A DNA stretch of 64,000 nt. Origin: Setaria digitata. Taxonomy: Eukaryota > Nematoda > Chromadorea > Rhabditida > Setariidae. Below, in pieces: positions 12,701-25,600 of the stretch. Under the pieces are notes generated by a model. The model made no database searches, was not told the DNA's origin, and saw only the letters and a list, made by a program, of their open reading frames with translations. Position 1 is the first letter of the stretch, and every line of letters begins with the position of its first letter. The stretch lies in contig RCAB01000078.1 of assembly GCA_003640385.1 (NCBI GenBank), positions 124,001-188,000 of the forward strand, written 5' to 3'. Position numbers and translations under genes: made by a program.

Positions 12701-13679
12701 TATATGACTGGAAAGAAATTATGAATTTCCGGTGAACTACTGATGAATTCAAAATAAAAGTCAATGAATCTTTCATCAAGAAATCGGCTAAGACTTTTTT
12801 AGATATGATGTCTACACGGACAGCTTCCTAGATTAACTATGAGATTAACGTAATCAGTCCTGGCATAAATTCAAACTGCAATTTGCTCAACCGAAAATAA
12901 TCATTAAAAAACAAAGAAAAAATTTGAGTTTCTGAAGATTATGTTTGGAGAAAAGAGCACTAGACTAGAATTTAAGATTAATTAGAAATTAAAAAGTCGG
13001 AGATTGCAGACACTGCCGAAGACATGCAATAATTATTGTAAGAACAATCGGAATCTGCAGGAACAATAGCAAGAAGTCAAAAAGATAAAACTCTCTGAAA
13101 ATTTCCACTCAATTTCTTTGGTTTATAGTAGATGAAAATGCTTTTGTAGATGAGATTCGAATAAATTAATCCGAGAAGTTTCACATTTCATCGAACTTTT
13201 TTTTTCAAATTCATATATCATTCACTTCAGTAAGACTAAATTATTTCTCTCATTAAAAGTAACTTATTTACATTTGCTATGTGTTTTCCTGTTTTATTAA
13301 CATTTCAATTTGCAACTTTTGTTCAGAAATTTTCAAAATTATTTCGCAAATTCAATTCTTAAATTCAACTTACTAAACAATGTTAACCTGAATCCAGGAT
13401 TAATTGATTGCTTTTTAACTCTGTGTTTAGAAAACCTTGGAAACTGATATTATCGGTTTATCAGCACTACTGATTTCTGGGGATTCCTAAACAGTTGAAC
13501 ATTATCAGTTTTCAGTCATTGAATGATGTGAGATTTGCAGGAACGATCTCATTATTTGAGATAGTAAACATACAGAAAACACAAAACAGCTTTCAAAAAT
13601 CCAAAACAAAGTAAGACAAGCTGGAAATGGTCGAGATTAAACTGAAGTTTAGAAGGAATAAAAGTTTATAGTCACAGTA
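9788..13679. other. Intergenic region between the convergent swiprosin and membrane-protein genes
   Basis: Two genes converge on this 3.9-kb stretch. I see no exon with good splice sites. Open frames near 10801-11169 are built on TA/AT simple sequence and I do not call them. A more G+C-rich block at about 11130-11300 contains the short perfect hairpin GCGACA-ct-TGTCGC and no clear reading frame. The rest is AT-rich, with scattered poly-A and poly-T runs. Confidence 0.5.
10866..10932. repeat. AT dinucleotide and palindromic AT tract
   Basis: An (AT)n run is followed by ATTAATTATATAATTAATATAATTA-type sequence and a second TA run. The tract is almost fully self-complementary and would form an extended hairpin or cruciform. 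It is simple sequence with no coding value. Confidence 0.85.
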
Positions 13680-16600
13680 TCAAACATAATGTGGTTCTGC
13701 CATCGTTTTCTTCAAGATGTCTTCGCGTGATTGTGGTCTGGAAATTTAGTGGATAAATTTAAAGAATCATTAAATTTTCAAAGCTTTCAATATTCAAAAA
13801 AGATTTAAAATTACAATTCGACTACCAAACATGCAAATCACTAATTTCTAGCTTTAAAAAATTAGCTATAATATAAAAAATATGCTAATAAAAAAGATAT
13901 TGAAAAATGCAATTAGTATCATAATTAATAAATCCATATATGCTTACTTGATTGTGAAGGAAAACTGAAAAGTAATTCTTCTCAGAATTATAAATAGCAA
14001 CAAAGATAACTTGCAGAAAAGTCACATGCAATCTATGACATAATAATGATGGAGCAAATTTTTTTTCAAATTAATTACCTTCGTTGCTTGTTCAATTCAA
14101 TACGATTCCTAGCATCGCTACAAAATGGTGAGTCCTTGAGCCACTTGTCCCAAGCGTAAGTGAAAATGATGAACACAAACGGTAACAAATCAATAATAAT
14201 TAATAAAATTACTGCATACGGTAAAAAAAGCACATTTTTGATTCGTGAGATGCAGGGTTCCTGAAGTGATTGTTGTTGGAATTGAAGTGAGATTATGCGT
14301 AACCTCAACAACTGCAATAGAACTCGAAGATTCCTTTTCATAGCTGACACAAAAATTATTTGTAAATTTTTTCGCCATCCTTAAATGTACTAATATTGGT
14401 CGAATTAATGATTTTAATAGAGTAAAACCGAAAGTTCAATTAATGAGTCAGTTACCTGCAAATTAAGTTCTACAAGCTGACTGATGTAATCAAATTGGCA
14501 AGCAAATCGAAATTCTACTTGACCAAGTAATCTCTTGTCTCTAAATTTATACGAATCATAGCAGAGATTTCAAACTCTGATAAAAACAATTTAATTTTCT
14601 TATTTTTATATCCTCTTAAGAGAAGTTCTCTTCCCAATTTCTAATCTTTGGCAAAAGAAAGCTTAGATCCATCTCTTTGCATGCATGAAGATGATTTTCA
14701 ATTTCAAATACACAAACGAATTTTGAATGGATATCTACTGAATTTTAGGTGTAAATAAAAAATTTATTCCAAAATTACTTTGGTAAACATTTTTCTATAT
14801 TTCTCGTACCAATAATATTCTAAGCTATTACTTCGCCACTCTTTTCTTCATATTTACAAAGTAACTGAAAAATATCAACCGTGGAAGTTTTTCAGTAAAA
14901 AGTTTGTCGACAATTGTAGGAAACATGAATGAACTGCTAAGCAATGGATTAATTAGGAGAATTAATTGCGCAGCCATAAAGATTAATGTTAACAATAACA
15001 TAACCTGAAATTACTGAAACTTTACTGGAAGGAAAAAATAACAATGCAAATATTTTACATCTTAAAAAAATGCAAATGAGCGTTTTACTATTGGATAAGA
15101 GAATATTTCGGAAGACTTAAAAATAAAATACTTGAAATAATTGGACGTGAATCATTATTTTGTTGACTCAACAACTCTGACAATTCAAATTATTTTAGAC
15201 TTTCTGAATTAGTGCTTTATAACTTTCGATTCAGCTCTAACATATTTATATTTAGTTGTGATTGAAACTCCAATGGTTGACAGATAATTAATAATTAAGC
15301 AACAACTATAAAAACTTACACGATAAAATACTTTATAATATCCATTTTTAGCAATTTCAGAGTGGAACACAAATGTAAACGGTGAAAGAAATAATGCAGC
15401 AATAACATTTATTGACATCAAATTCCATAGTGCTATATGTGACTGAAAATCATCTCATTAATTAAGAAAATTTCAATAAACCTTAATGAGGACAACATTG
15501 AGTTCTTGGAAGTGATTATCAATTAACTCAATATCCTACTGATCACACTAATGATTTATGTACTCTTTTTAACGATCCTATTTTCATTCTGCTGGGAAAG
15601 GGGTATAACAGAGGTATAGAAAGATTATTTATAAACACAATTGATTTACAATAAAAATTTGATTTTAATGGATGTTATTTGACTGAAAATATTTTAAACT
15701 TCCTCCTTCCTCAGTTCTTTAAATGATCGCAAATTATGAAAGCATTAAAACCAGTAACTACATGACATACGCTAAATAATATGTCGAGATACTCGTCAAG
15801 TTCGGGAACAACTAGACATTTTTCTTTATCCACATCTTTAGAGCCGAAACAGGTGCCTGGCTCTTCGTATGGAAATGTTAGCACATTTTTTAGTACATCA
15901 GCATTCATTAATACATCTTTTGTTCGTATTTCTTCGTTCTTTAAGTTTGGCGCTCTTGTCGTTATCGCTGACATCGTTGTATCATTGTTCTCTGAGTCTT
16001 GAATGCATATAAATGATAATGAGTGATATTATTAATAATAAAATAGGTAAAAATGAGTGATAGGAAAGTTGTTAAATTATATTCCTGTAACTAAGTGATT
16101 TGATCATAATAACTCCCGAAATTTTGGCGATACGTTTTTGCATCATTTTCATCTTCTTAGTACAAAGAGAAAATAAGATAGATAACTTATTATTCATTTA
16201 AAATTTATTGAAATAACATTATATTGGACAAGTTGAAATTGATAATGAACTTGGATTTAAGGTTCAAGAAATAAATGAACACAAATGCTTAGTACGATAA
16301 GCAGCGGATTAAAGCATACAGGATTTCTCAGTAAAAATCTCTTGGACAATTTTGGAATTTTAAAATTTTAGATCGATTTACCAGCCAAATGCTTATAATC
16401 AAGAAGCTCTTCGCTTTCAGTAGAAGGAATGATCTCTAATAAACTTTCATCAGTGGAGGAACTAATTTCCTGTTTTGCCAGCTCCGTTGAATGAATTGAG
16501 TTTATGATCAGTTGGCGTGTTGATTGCATGTAAGTTATCAGTTCCTCATGTGCCGTTTCGTGAAATAAACCAAAAATGATCAATATGGTACCAATCGTAA

Positions 16601-16891
16601 CCAAACAGCCGATAATGCAATATCCCAAACGATAATCCAATTTTCGTTTATATGCTTTGAAGGTCTAAAAGTACCGTGCCGTATAGTACTCGGTAAATTT
16701 CAATTCAAATTTAACATGAGATAATGTCATACGACGGCTCAACTGACGTGAACATCAAAAAATGAAAAACCGACTGGTCCATGGCGATATAGCTTCCTTA
16801 CGCCACCACCACGTAAAGCACCGTTCCCTCGGTGATAGGAATTTATTGAACGTGGAGATGATGCTGAAGACGATTTTTCAACTTCTTCCAT
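13680..16891 (-). CDS. Multi-pass membrane protein of unknown family
   Basis: Six minus-strand exons join in phase: 16891-16754, 16664-16382, 15997-15771, 15442-15320, 14260-14079 and 13737-13680. They give about 336 residues from ATG at 16891 to TGA. A TTTCAG acceptor (16900-16898) ends six bases before the ATG, which suits SL trans-splicing. Predicted layout: a Ser/Arg/Gly-rich cytosolic N-terminus; TM1 about 61-80 (YCIIGCLVTIGTILIIFGLF); a long polar loop with an N-D-T sequon and two cysteines; a second hydrophobic stretch about 220-242; a very hydrophobic stretch about 267-294; then a basic, polar C-terminus ending in HYV. The first donor (GTTCAC) is weak. A stronger GTAAGG at 16801 would remove 16 residues. 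A 33-base in-phase microexon at 14864-14832, with good acceptor and donor, may belong between exons four and five and adds one cysteine. I recognise no family and infer no function beyond membrane location. Confidence 0.72.
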
Positions 16892-19432
16892 ATTGATCTG
16901 AAACTTTACGAACCAGAATGGAATTTTAATCTGAAATTTATTCGTACCACTTGCGTTAGACTCTGAGTAGAATTGCTGTCGTAAAACAATCTCTGATTGT
17001 TAATTCTATCTGTTCAAGATAATTTATGCAATTTAATTTTCCTAAATTTACTTATAAAAATATAAAACCAAAAATCTTAACTGAATATAATTTCACTAAA
17101 TATTTAGAATGAATGGAAGACAACAGTCATTATTCATCCTATTCTCTTCCTTTTCCTCGTAATCATTTGATTTTACCACATTACCCCCAAAAAATAAAAG
17201 TTTTATCGAAATTTGCACGACTTTTTTTTTGTAATTCGTAGTCAAAAGAAAAAACAAATGTGAAATTAGATAAAAATCTATTAAATTTGGAGCTGTAAAA
17301 AATTCTTTGCAGACAAGGAGAGCAAAGTGAAAGGGAAAAAATTAGAGAAATTGTTTTTGGAGTGTTGGAAATGAAAAAAAAAAAACGAACTGAATATGTA
17401 GTTAAAATCTCAGACGAAACAAAAAATAGCGAAATGAAATATTCACACTTTGTTTTTCGGAGCGCACCTTGATTGTTTTTTGATGTGAAGCGATATAAAA
17501 CTTATTTATTTATTGATTATAACTAGACATCTTAATTAATTTGTCATAAATTAATCGACAATAATGGTAAATACGACATATATTGGCTAATATGTGTAGC
17601 AATAAGTGATTAATTTTATGACAGTTTTGTTATTTGAAGGATTAGATCATTTTATGGGCTGTCACATGTCCTTGAACTTCATTTGAAAACATTGATAAAT
17701 TATCATTATGCTGCATTATCAATTATATTATTTCCATGAAATTTTTGGCTATCATACAGAAAATAAATTGAGAAAACAAATTATTAGTGATATTATTAAA
17801 TAATTCTAGCTGCAGTTTAACAATGCCGTGAGGTTCTTCCATTTTCCTCTTAATTCTAAAAAATATATGCAGTGAAATAAAGTTAATAAGCTTGACCCAT
17901 GAAATCGTATATAATAGTTTGAAAATTAAATTATAAAGTGGACATTTATCACTTAATTATGAAAGTATTGATTATTTGCAGTAGAATTTCGTAAAAAAAG
18001 GTTTTTAAAGGCTTATCTTTTCTTCGAATGCTTTACTGATTATTTCTACAAATTGGAATCTCGCTTCTCTGAATAATCAGTAAGGTAAGACTTCGAAGAC
18101 TTGCATTTCAGTCTCTTATTGTCGAAATCATTTACAGCACTTTACAGGTAACAGTTGCTTAAATACTGAATCGCAAATCAATTAGTCAATTGAGCAGAGC
18201 TCGATTCCACTTGATTAACAAACTCTAGACGAAATCTGTTCATTTTTTCATGATTTATTTGCAGACGTATGCTTTTTATTATCTATAAATACTTTAAAGA
18301 GCATAGAGGGCTGTATAAAGAGCAGAGCATGGGTATGTAAACAGAAGTTTTAATTAATCTTCGAACAAAGGAATTTCCTCGAAATTAAACATATAAATTA
18401 AAATTACAAGCTAAGATTATTTCGACTAATCATTGCACGTGAAGAAGTAGAAAATATGAATGCGACTGCAATTTAAATTTTAAAATTCAAATGCAAGGAA
18501 GAATTGAATGTTAAAAATTCATTTTACTTTTTTTTTCTAAAATATTAGGAAAAATGACAAAAGAGAAAAACTGCCATCTCTTGTGTTCAGTAGCAGCATG
18601 ATTTCAATCAATTTTTGTCAAATGAATCTCTTCGTTTCAACAAATTCCTCAAAAAAAGAAAAATGAAAAAACGAAGTTAAAGAAAGACATTAATGGGTGA
18701 ACTTTATTGAGATACTGAGCAGAATTTCTCACCTATTCTCTTAAACTTCATCACATATCAATCACAATTCTTTTAATTTCATTTTTTTTTTAGATTCAAA
18801 TTTATCTAGAAATTAGTTGACTTAAGCTAGTCAGCTATGCTATTTCAAATAAGTTAAATTCGTTGTTTTATTGAATTTTTAATTTATCCCCAATAGTTTA
18901 CAAAAAAAATCCACCTTTCGTACTTCTTTATTTCACCTTATTTCTCATTTCACCCAGTTTTTCTTTTGTTTCAGTCTTTTAACTACATCTCAAAAAAATT
19001 TGTTTGATTAGCAGGAAAATTTTTATACTAATTCTCTTCTCAAAGTTGTGTTTTTTTTTTTTTTTTTCTAAAGCAAACTAAATGATTAATAGGAATTGGT
19101 CAAACAAAAGTTTGCGAATTGGGAATCCTATGACGGCACAAAACTACAGAATCGGCTAAAAGAAACGTAATTAGAAGAGAATTTGATACGAATAAGCAAA
19201 AATAAAATAAGATTTTCGATTTCAAAGCAAAAAAAAGTGAGTAAAGTGTCCTCGTTTGAGAATTGAAATAAAAATTGAATTAAAAAAAAAAAGAAACAAA
19301 AGAAAAGAAAAGAAGAAAAAAAATGTTTTGGTAATAACAAAGTTATACTTCACTATACATATGTAATTTGAAGAAAACATTAGTCTATAAAGATACTGAT
19401 CAGACTAATGATAGACTATTTTATTATGAAAG

Positions 19433-19779
19433 CATGTAATTAACATGAGATATATATCTGTGTAAGGAGTGTACCTGTACATAGAAATAAATCTACCTTC
19501 CAATTTTATTAACATATATGTATTAAAAAGGTATTAAAAACCTGCTGTTGCTTATTGAAATGGTCGATTTCAAAAAAGAAAAAGCATGCAAATTGTAAAC
19601 ATCTATCAGCTTAGAAACTTTCACATGTATGTAAATAAAATTGGACAGGTAGATTTATTGCTATGTACAGTGATGTATATCCCATGTTAATTACATGTAC
19701 AATTTTATTAACATATATGTATTAAAAAGGTATTAAAAAGCATGCAAATTGTAAACATCTATCAGCTTAGAAACTTTCA
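19433..19779. repeat. Snap-back inverted repeat with duplicated tail (MITE-like or rearrangement scar)
   Basis: The left arm at about 19433-19510 reappears as its reverse complement at about 19634-19697. The shared core is CATGTTAATTACATG, plus a segment of type GGTAGATTTATT.CTATGTACAG. The loop is about 125 bases. The loop start (19501-19540) and loop end (about 19580-19623) are then repeated directly, and joined to each other, at 19700-19739 and 19736-19779, with about 40 bases missing between them. No coding capacity and no clear target-site duplication were seen. Confidence 0.85.
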
Positions 19780-19968
19780 GAGATTGTTTGAAAATAATTG
19801 AAAAGAAGAAAATGACGGATAGAACAATGTCATTTCAATCTAAAAAATACGATAACTGAGAGAGCATTGTCATTTTTCAATTATTGGCATTAGTTTTACA
19901 AAAAAGAAAAATCAAAAAGATATACTTGAAGAGGAAGAAAACAACAAGGTGTATATATAAATAAAGCG

Positions 19969-20115
19969 ATGATTAGGACAAGAGAAGCAGTAGCAGTAGA
20001 AAACAGTACGGATGAACGCGGGAGGAGACCGAGGGACCGGTTTGGTGGAAATGTCATTAACCGTGGACGGATGTATCAGTACCTCCCAGATATGGGAATT
20101 CTCTTTTTGTTGTAA
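19969..20115 (+). CDS. Possible short exon or micro-ORF in a G+C-rich island
   Basis: The ATG at 19969 follows a TATATATAA run by about ten bases and opens a 48-codon frame ending in TAA at 20115. The product is rich in Arg and Gly in its middle (DERGRRPRDRFGGN) and ends hydrophobically. The stretch 20020-20110 is far richer in G+C than anything nearby. A second plus frame and a minus frame (with a TTTTTCAG acceptor near 20134 and a GTACTG donor near 20091) are also open through it, so strand and frame cannot be settled. It could be an orphan exon, a regulatory island or an RNA. No family recognised. Confidence 0.25.
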   Translation: MIRTREAVAVENSTDERGRRPRDRFGGNVINRGRMYQYLPDMGILFLL

Positions 20116-22646
20116 CTGTGATTCTGAAAAACAACAAATCACACTAGAACGAAATATGTTACCGAATCTATTATGGTACTCTTAAAATATGGTATTGTAT
20201 TTCAAGAGAGAGAAAACAATCCAACCATATTTTAAACAAAATTCCAAATTTGCTTAGATCGAAGTTCCGTAGCAGAAAAGTGGTATTTTAAGTGAAGTAA
20301 TTTTAAAAATAGGTGTAATCGCAGCAAAGCAGCACAATCAGCAGTAACAAGTGAGAATGACTGTTATTATCAGGAACAATAAGATTTGATCATTTAGCTT
20401 TGTTGTGAAAATTTAAAACAATAAGTATTTGACCAAAATAAAATTCAAAATACTCATAGATCGGAGTGATGCATTACGTGCAGTACAGTAGTGATAAAAT
20501 TGATGAAAAATATTAGGCCTAAGCTTGATCTGATTTGATTGGACTCCATTTAATAGCATGGTTGCATAAGTGAAGCTAGAACAAGACTGCATAATATACA
20601 AATAAAGTACTAAAAGAATGTAATGTAATGAAAACAGGTTTGCTTTATTTTGGCCAACTTATTACAATTGTAGCTCCTCTTTTTTGGAATTAATTATGGC
20701 TTCATCGGAGTGCAATTTATCATTTCATTAATTTAAAAAAGAAATTTTTCAAGTTAATTTCAATAAAATTAAAAAACTATAAGTTTTATGAAAGAATTGC
20801 ACCGAACGCAAACAAGTGGTAAGTTAACATCACTTTACTGACTCATTCAATTTAATTTTACAGCAACTGAGCCGTGTTTTCTGCCTTCTTTCTTTCTTTG
20901 CTGTCAAAAATTGTCACCCAAAAATTTGAAACCATTTGGCGTGTTTGACAAACAGAAAAAATCATTGTCGGATCAAAATGTATTTATAATGTTTTTGTTG
21001 TGAACTGGTAATTTTACTGATAAAAGTGACCAATATGTCAGAAATTCTTGGCCAAGAGACTATAAAAAAGTAATATTATAGTATATCCCATGGATAACTG
21101 AGCAACTAATGACATAAATTAGTGCTGTTAAGTTCTCATTGTTTCCTTTGTTATTAAGCCTTAAAAGGTTTTGAAAATGCAACAGAGTGATTAAATGCGT
21201 GCTATGAGAATGGACAAATGAATATTTGATACTGTATTAAACACGGAAGTTAATCGCGTGAAAATCGATAAATTTATAAATTTGTTAATTATTAAAGGAA
21301 AGTTAGAAATCATTTATGCATTCATTTATTACCGGTATTTTTATTAGTACCAATGTACATTCATTATTAATTATTGGAGGATCACTGCGAAAAAAGTGAC
21401 AAGCAAAAAAAATGCGAAATTGCAACGAAAAGTAATGACTTACTTCGAAATAATCCAGCGAGATGTTTCAATCAATCTGTTGAGGTCCGAGGATCATTTC
21501 TGCAACAATTTACGTGATGAATTCTCAGACTTACAAGCTAGTTGGCTAATGAATATTAATTATCGCCAACCATTTTAGTGATTTTATGATTAGGCAAGGA
21601 CTGAAAATGAACTTTTATTTCTTAAATGAATTACATTGCAATTTCTAATTATATCATATGATATCAGTAATCTGTGCTTTTCAGTAGAATAGCGAAGAAG
21701 ACAGTAAATGCTATATACTAAGCTGACTTTTATACAATTTTTTTTTAAAATGATTTCAAAATAATTCTGTGGGAGGGCCATCCAGCCAGATAAGAAAGAT
21801 CTTATCAAGTATCATTGGAAAGATCATATCAGTCTTCAATTTCCTTTGCTGTGAACTGATTGTTTTTGTGACATTTTGAAATTTGATATGATCTCTCAAT
21901 CAGTTAATCTATTTGTGCAAGGAGCAACGCCAGTACAATCATTTCTTCTCAAAGAAAATCACATTTTTCGCACTTTTATGCACCTGTTGTAAGGCCTTAC
22001 CTTTATTAATTGATGACGAATTTATGCAACCAAAAATGCTTTATTATAATTACAAGAGAAATTAGCAATTATTATCTGGATCTTGATTAATCTCAACTAA
22101 TAATTTACAATGATGCTTTAAAATTGGACAAAATTCTAAATCTATTAAGATTTATAAAGCTGATATAATCATCAAACTTTTTCTCATTAAACACATATTA
22201 TTTAAATAATGATTTACGCTAATAATTTTCGAGAATAATTGATTTTTTCCCCTCTTGCTGAAACATTTTAATCATATTTTTCTCAAGAAAATCAATATTT
22301 TAAAATAATTTGCAGACAAAATATTATTTTCTCCAGTTCTAATGCTCAAAAGAAATCAGTTACAAAAGTAATTAAAGTATTAGCCAAATGTTTGGTTCAT
22401 TTATTAAAAACGTCAAATCAAAGTGATTCTTAGAAATTTCTTGGTTATTTTAAACAAATATTATAACTTGAAACAGAAGGTACCAAAGCAACTTAATCTT
22501 ATAATTAATGAATCATACTAACTTCAAATAACTTCGAATGGAATTTAACGTTTCGTGCTAGCATTTTTGTGCTGCAAACTGACATGGGAAATTCAGTTCA
22601 TGCCCTGGTTACAGAGCTGATAGCTACCCATGTCGAGAATTCCCTG

Positions 22647-25600
22647 TTATCTTGAAAAGGCTTGGACTTTAGTACGAATAAAAGAATGACCTCTCGACCC
22701 ATCATTCCGTTTTTCTCGAGGAGCTGAATTTTTGCGTGAATTGCCACTTGCCAATTTGCCAACAACTATTATCTATTTCTTCTAGGATTATAACAATATT
22801 GCATAATTTCTATTACTTAAAGAATTCAAATATCTTAAGTTCTTTCCATTAGCAAGCAAGTAATGAGGCCAGAACTTTATTAGTAAGTTATGTTCTGCGC
22901 AATAGTGAAAGAGATATGTCTAGACGAAGTCAAAATTCCGCTCTAGCTTGATCGGTATTCCTAAACTTGAGCGAGTTGATCAGGTGTCTCAAATTGATTC
23001 GATTGATTGGTTCTGCTGGACCTGATCGGTGACTAGGTTTTCAAACTGATCAAACTGATTGGTGTTGCTAAACTGGCTTTCATTTTTGTATTGAGGGAGT
23101 CAAATTTTGTTGTGAGTTATCAGTGATTGAAATATTTAATAACCATTTTAAGCTGTGTTGTATTTAAAAGCTATCGCAATACTTTATTTCCCCTTCATTC
23201 AGCACATTCCTAAACATATGGCAATTCTCGAAGTAGCTTAATTACGGATAATTTATTAAGCTATTGCAAGTTCAGTAAAGAGAGCTGCAGTTCAAATTGC
23301 AACTTCTTTCCCTTTCTTGTACAGTTCCTTCTAGGCAGTTGCGAGATGACCTTCTAGACATTTTTGGGTAATTGGTCAACAACAAATCTTTAAAAAATGC
23401 ATTCATTAAAAGCCAAAGGTTGAGGTCATAAAGTAAAGTAACTGATAGTAAACTAATTATCTTCTACTTTCCAATAGTTTAATGATCCGTTAATTGGTCT
23501 TGGCTTAAGAAATGTGACTAAATATTTAACCAGGGAAGAAGATGCTGACAATGTCTAGCACTGGAGTTATAACAGATGAATAAAAGATTTCGAATTTTTT
23601 ATTGACTGAGGGACAAAAATTGACTTATTATAATTTGCTGACCGAAGTGAAACAATTACAGCTAATGTAAGCCAAGTTTTTGTTGCTAAAAGTATTCTTA
23701 GTAATGAGTAATAAGTAAGATGTTTTGATATCTTATCGAAATCAAAGCAAATATTAAATTAGAACTTATTGATAGCATTAAGAAATTACTAGCATTTTTT
23801 TTTACGAAAATATTTCAAAGATTGATATTCCCAATCATATGGATACTCTTGCAGTCGTGCTTCGAATAAAATTTTTCGTAATAACTGAAAATTAATATCA
23901 ATTTTTTTTCGTGCGTATTTTAAAGTATAGATAAGCTTCTTTTCTGGTAATTATTTAATCATTTCATCTGAGATAGATAGATAATTTATATCGCCGAAAA
24001 AGCTACGATCCAAATTTATATCAATATGAATTGAAAAATAGTTTCATTTCATTAATTAAACACGCGATTTCTTTTATTTTTTGTTTTTTAGAATCGTTTA
24101 AATTGATTGGAAATTAAAATGCAATTGCTTTTTTTTTCTTTTTTTATAAATAAGCCACATCAGTACTGCAAAGATTAATATGTCTAATAATAAGTCACAT
24201 AATAGGTAAAACAAATAACAAGTGAATATTCCTTGGCTTAGCCTTTTGCGCTCAGCATAAATTTAAATTGAAACCTTATAAATAAGGTCATAGTCCGGTC
24301 TAGATGTATATTTCAATTTGCATATATGCTTCATTATTTCTGCATATTTTTTTGGACAAGATCGGAGTAACTTTTGCATGCCATCATTTGTTCGAGCTAT
24401 TTCCTGTTAAACAGAAAGAAGCATGTGCTTACTTATGGGACTATTATGATTGTTTAAATGATCATTATATTATTCAAAAAAAAAAAAACTTTCTGACAAA
24501 GTTTCAGTGCTTGGCAATCCATGATTAATTATTATTATCACTTTTTTTTTTTTTGAGAAAAACAGGACTACTTTAACATTCATGATTTCTTCCTCATCAT
24601 CGAGATTCTTCCACGGTAACCATCCTTTCGTAAATTCAATCTGCTGATACATCCACGATTCGAGGTCATCACGACGACCGGGTGGCCGTCGTCGATGACA
24701 TCCCAGAGGTGCATACCGTAGTGTTCCTTTGAAGATACTCTAAGGACTTCAATTTTAGGCAAACGAATGAACAAAGAAAGTTTTGTTAAAAGGTATGCAC
24801 AATTAGTGTCTAGAAACTTTAAAGCATACACGTTTTGCGTGCTTTACACGATCTTTTGCATCAATGTAGTGATAGCTTAGACCAAAATCAATAAGGAAAA
24901 TTTTCCGTGTGCCATGCACGAGATCGTTTCGTCCAGTAGCGAAATTTGATGGCTTTATATCGCTTAAAAATTGCAGAAATTAAAGATTCATCATTAAAAA
25001 TGTCTACTTTTTTTGCAAATATACTTGAAGAGCGAATTTTCGTGTCATGGAACTTAATGATAAAAATTGGAAATTGAATCCAACAATTTAATTGGAGAAA
25101 TATGTGATTTCATTTGCTTTCCAAGCTTCTAAACTACTGATAAAAGTATAATTTGTACAGACATTTCATAGTATTTTGCCGATGCCTTTTAATTTCAAAT
25201 CTTCTTTTTCTTTTTTGATTTCTCAATAAACATTAATTAATTACATAAAAATATAAGGAAAAAATGCTTGAAAATTCTTTTGTAAACTAACAATTAACAA
25301 TAACAATTTTGCCTATTTTTATTATCGATTAAAATCAAAATTTCAAATCCTATTGATTAAAAAAAAATGATAGCAATGATTCACCGATGAATGAATCCAA
25401 CTCGATGAAGTTCTTCGATTGCTTGAACACATTGTAAGCCAACAGAAATAACACATCCAGCGGAGAGTTTTTTTCTTCTCTGTTCAATTAGAATATCCTA
25501 ATTTTGACTACCATTTTTTAGTAATTTTGGACGAGGGATTTTTAGATAATTAGTTAAATCAAATTTTTAGTTTTTAAATAATTAGTTTAATTTGAACTAA

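Larger units (their letters stand above)
16901..22646. other. Intergenic region between two minus-strand genes
   Basis: This 5.7-kb stretch upstream of the membrane-protein gene should hold its promoter. It is mostly AT-rich with long T and A runs. It contains the snap-back repeat at 19.4-19.8 kb and a G+C-rich block at about 19.97-20.12 kb that is open on both strands. An open frame at 21396-21578 on plus lacks an ATG start and splice support, so I leave it uncalled. Confidence 0.5.

Noticed and set aside
21396..21578. 60-codon plus frame with mixed composition
   Set aside because: No ATG start, no supporting splice sites or partner exons, and no recognisable motif; kept only as a note.
24304..24528. 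74-codon plus frame
   Set aside because: Overlaps the minus-strand kinase exon 24403-24275, which has clear family motifs.
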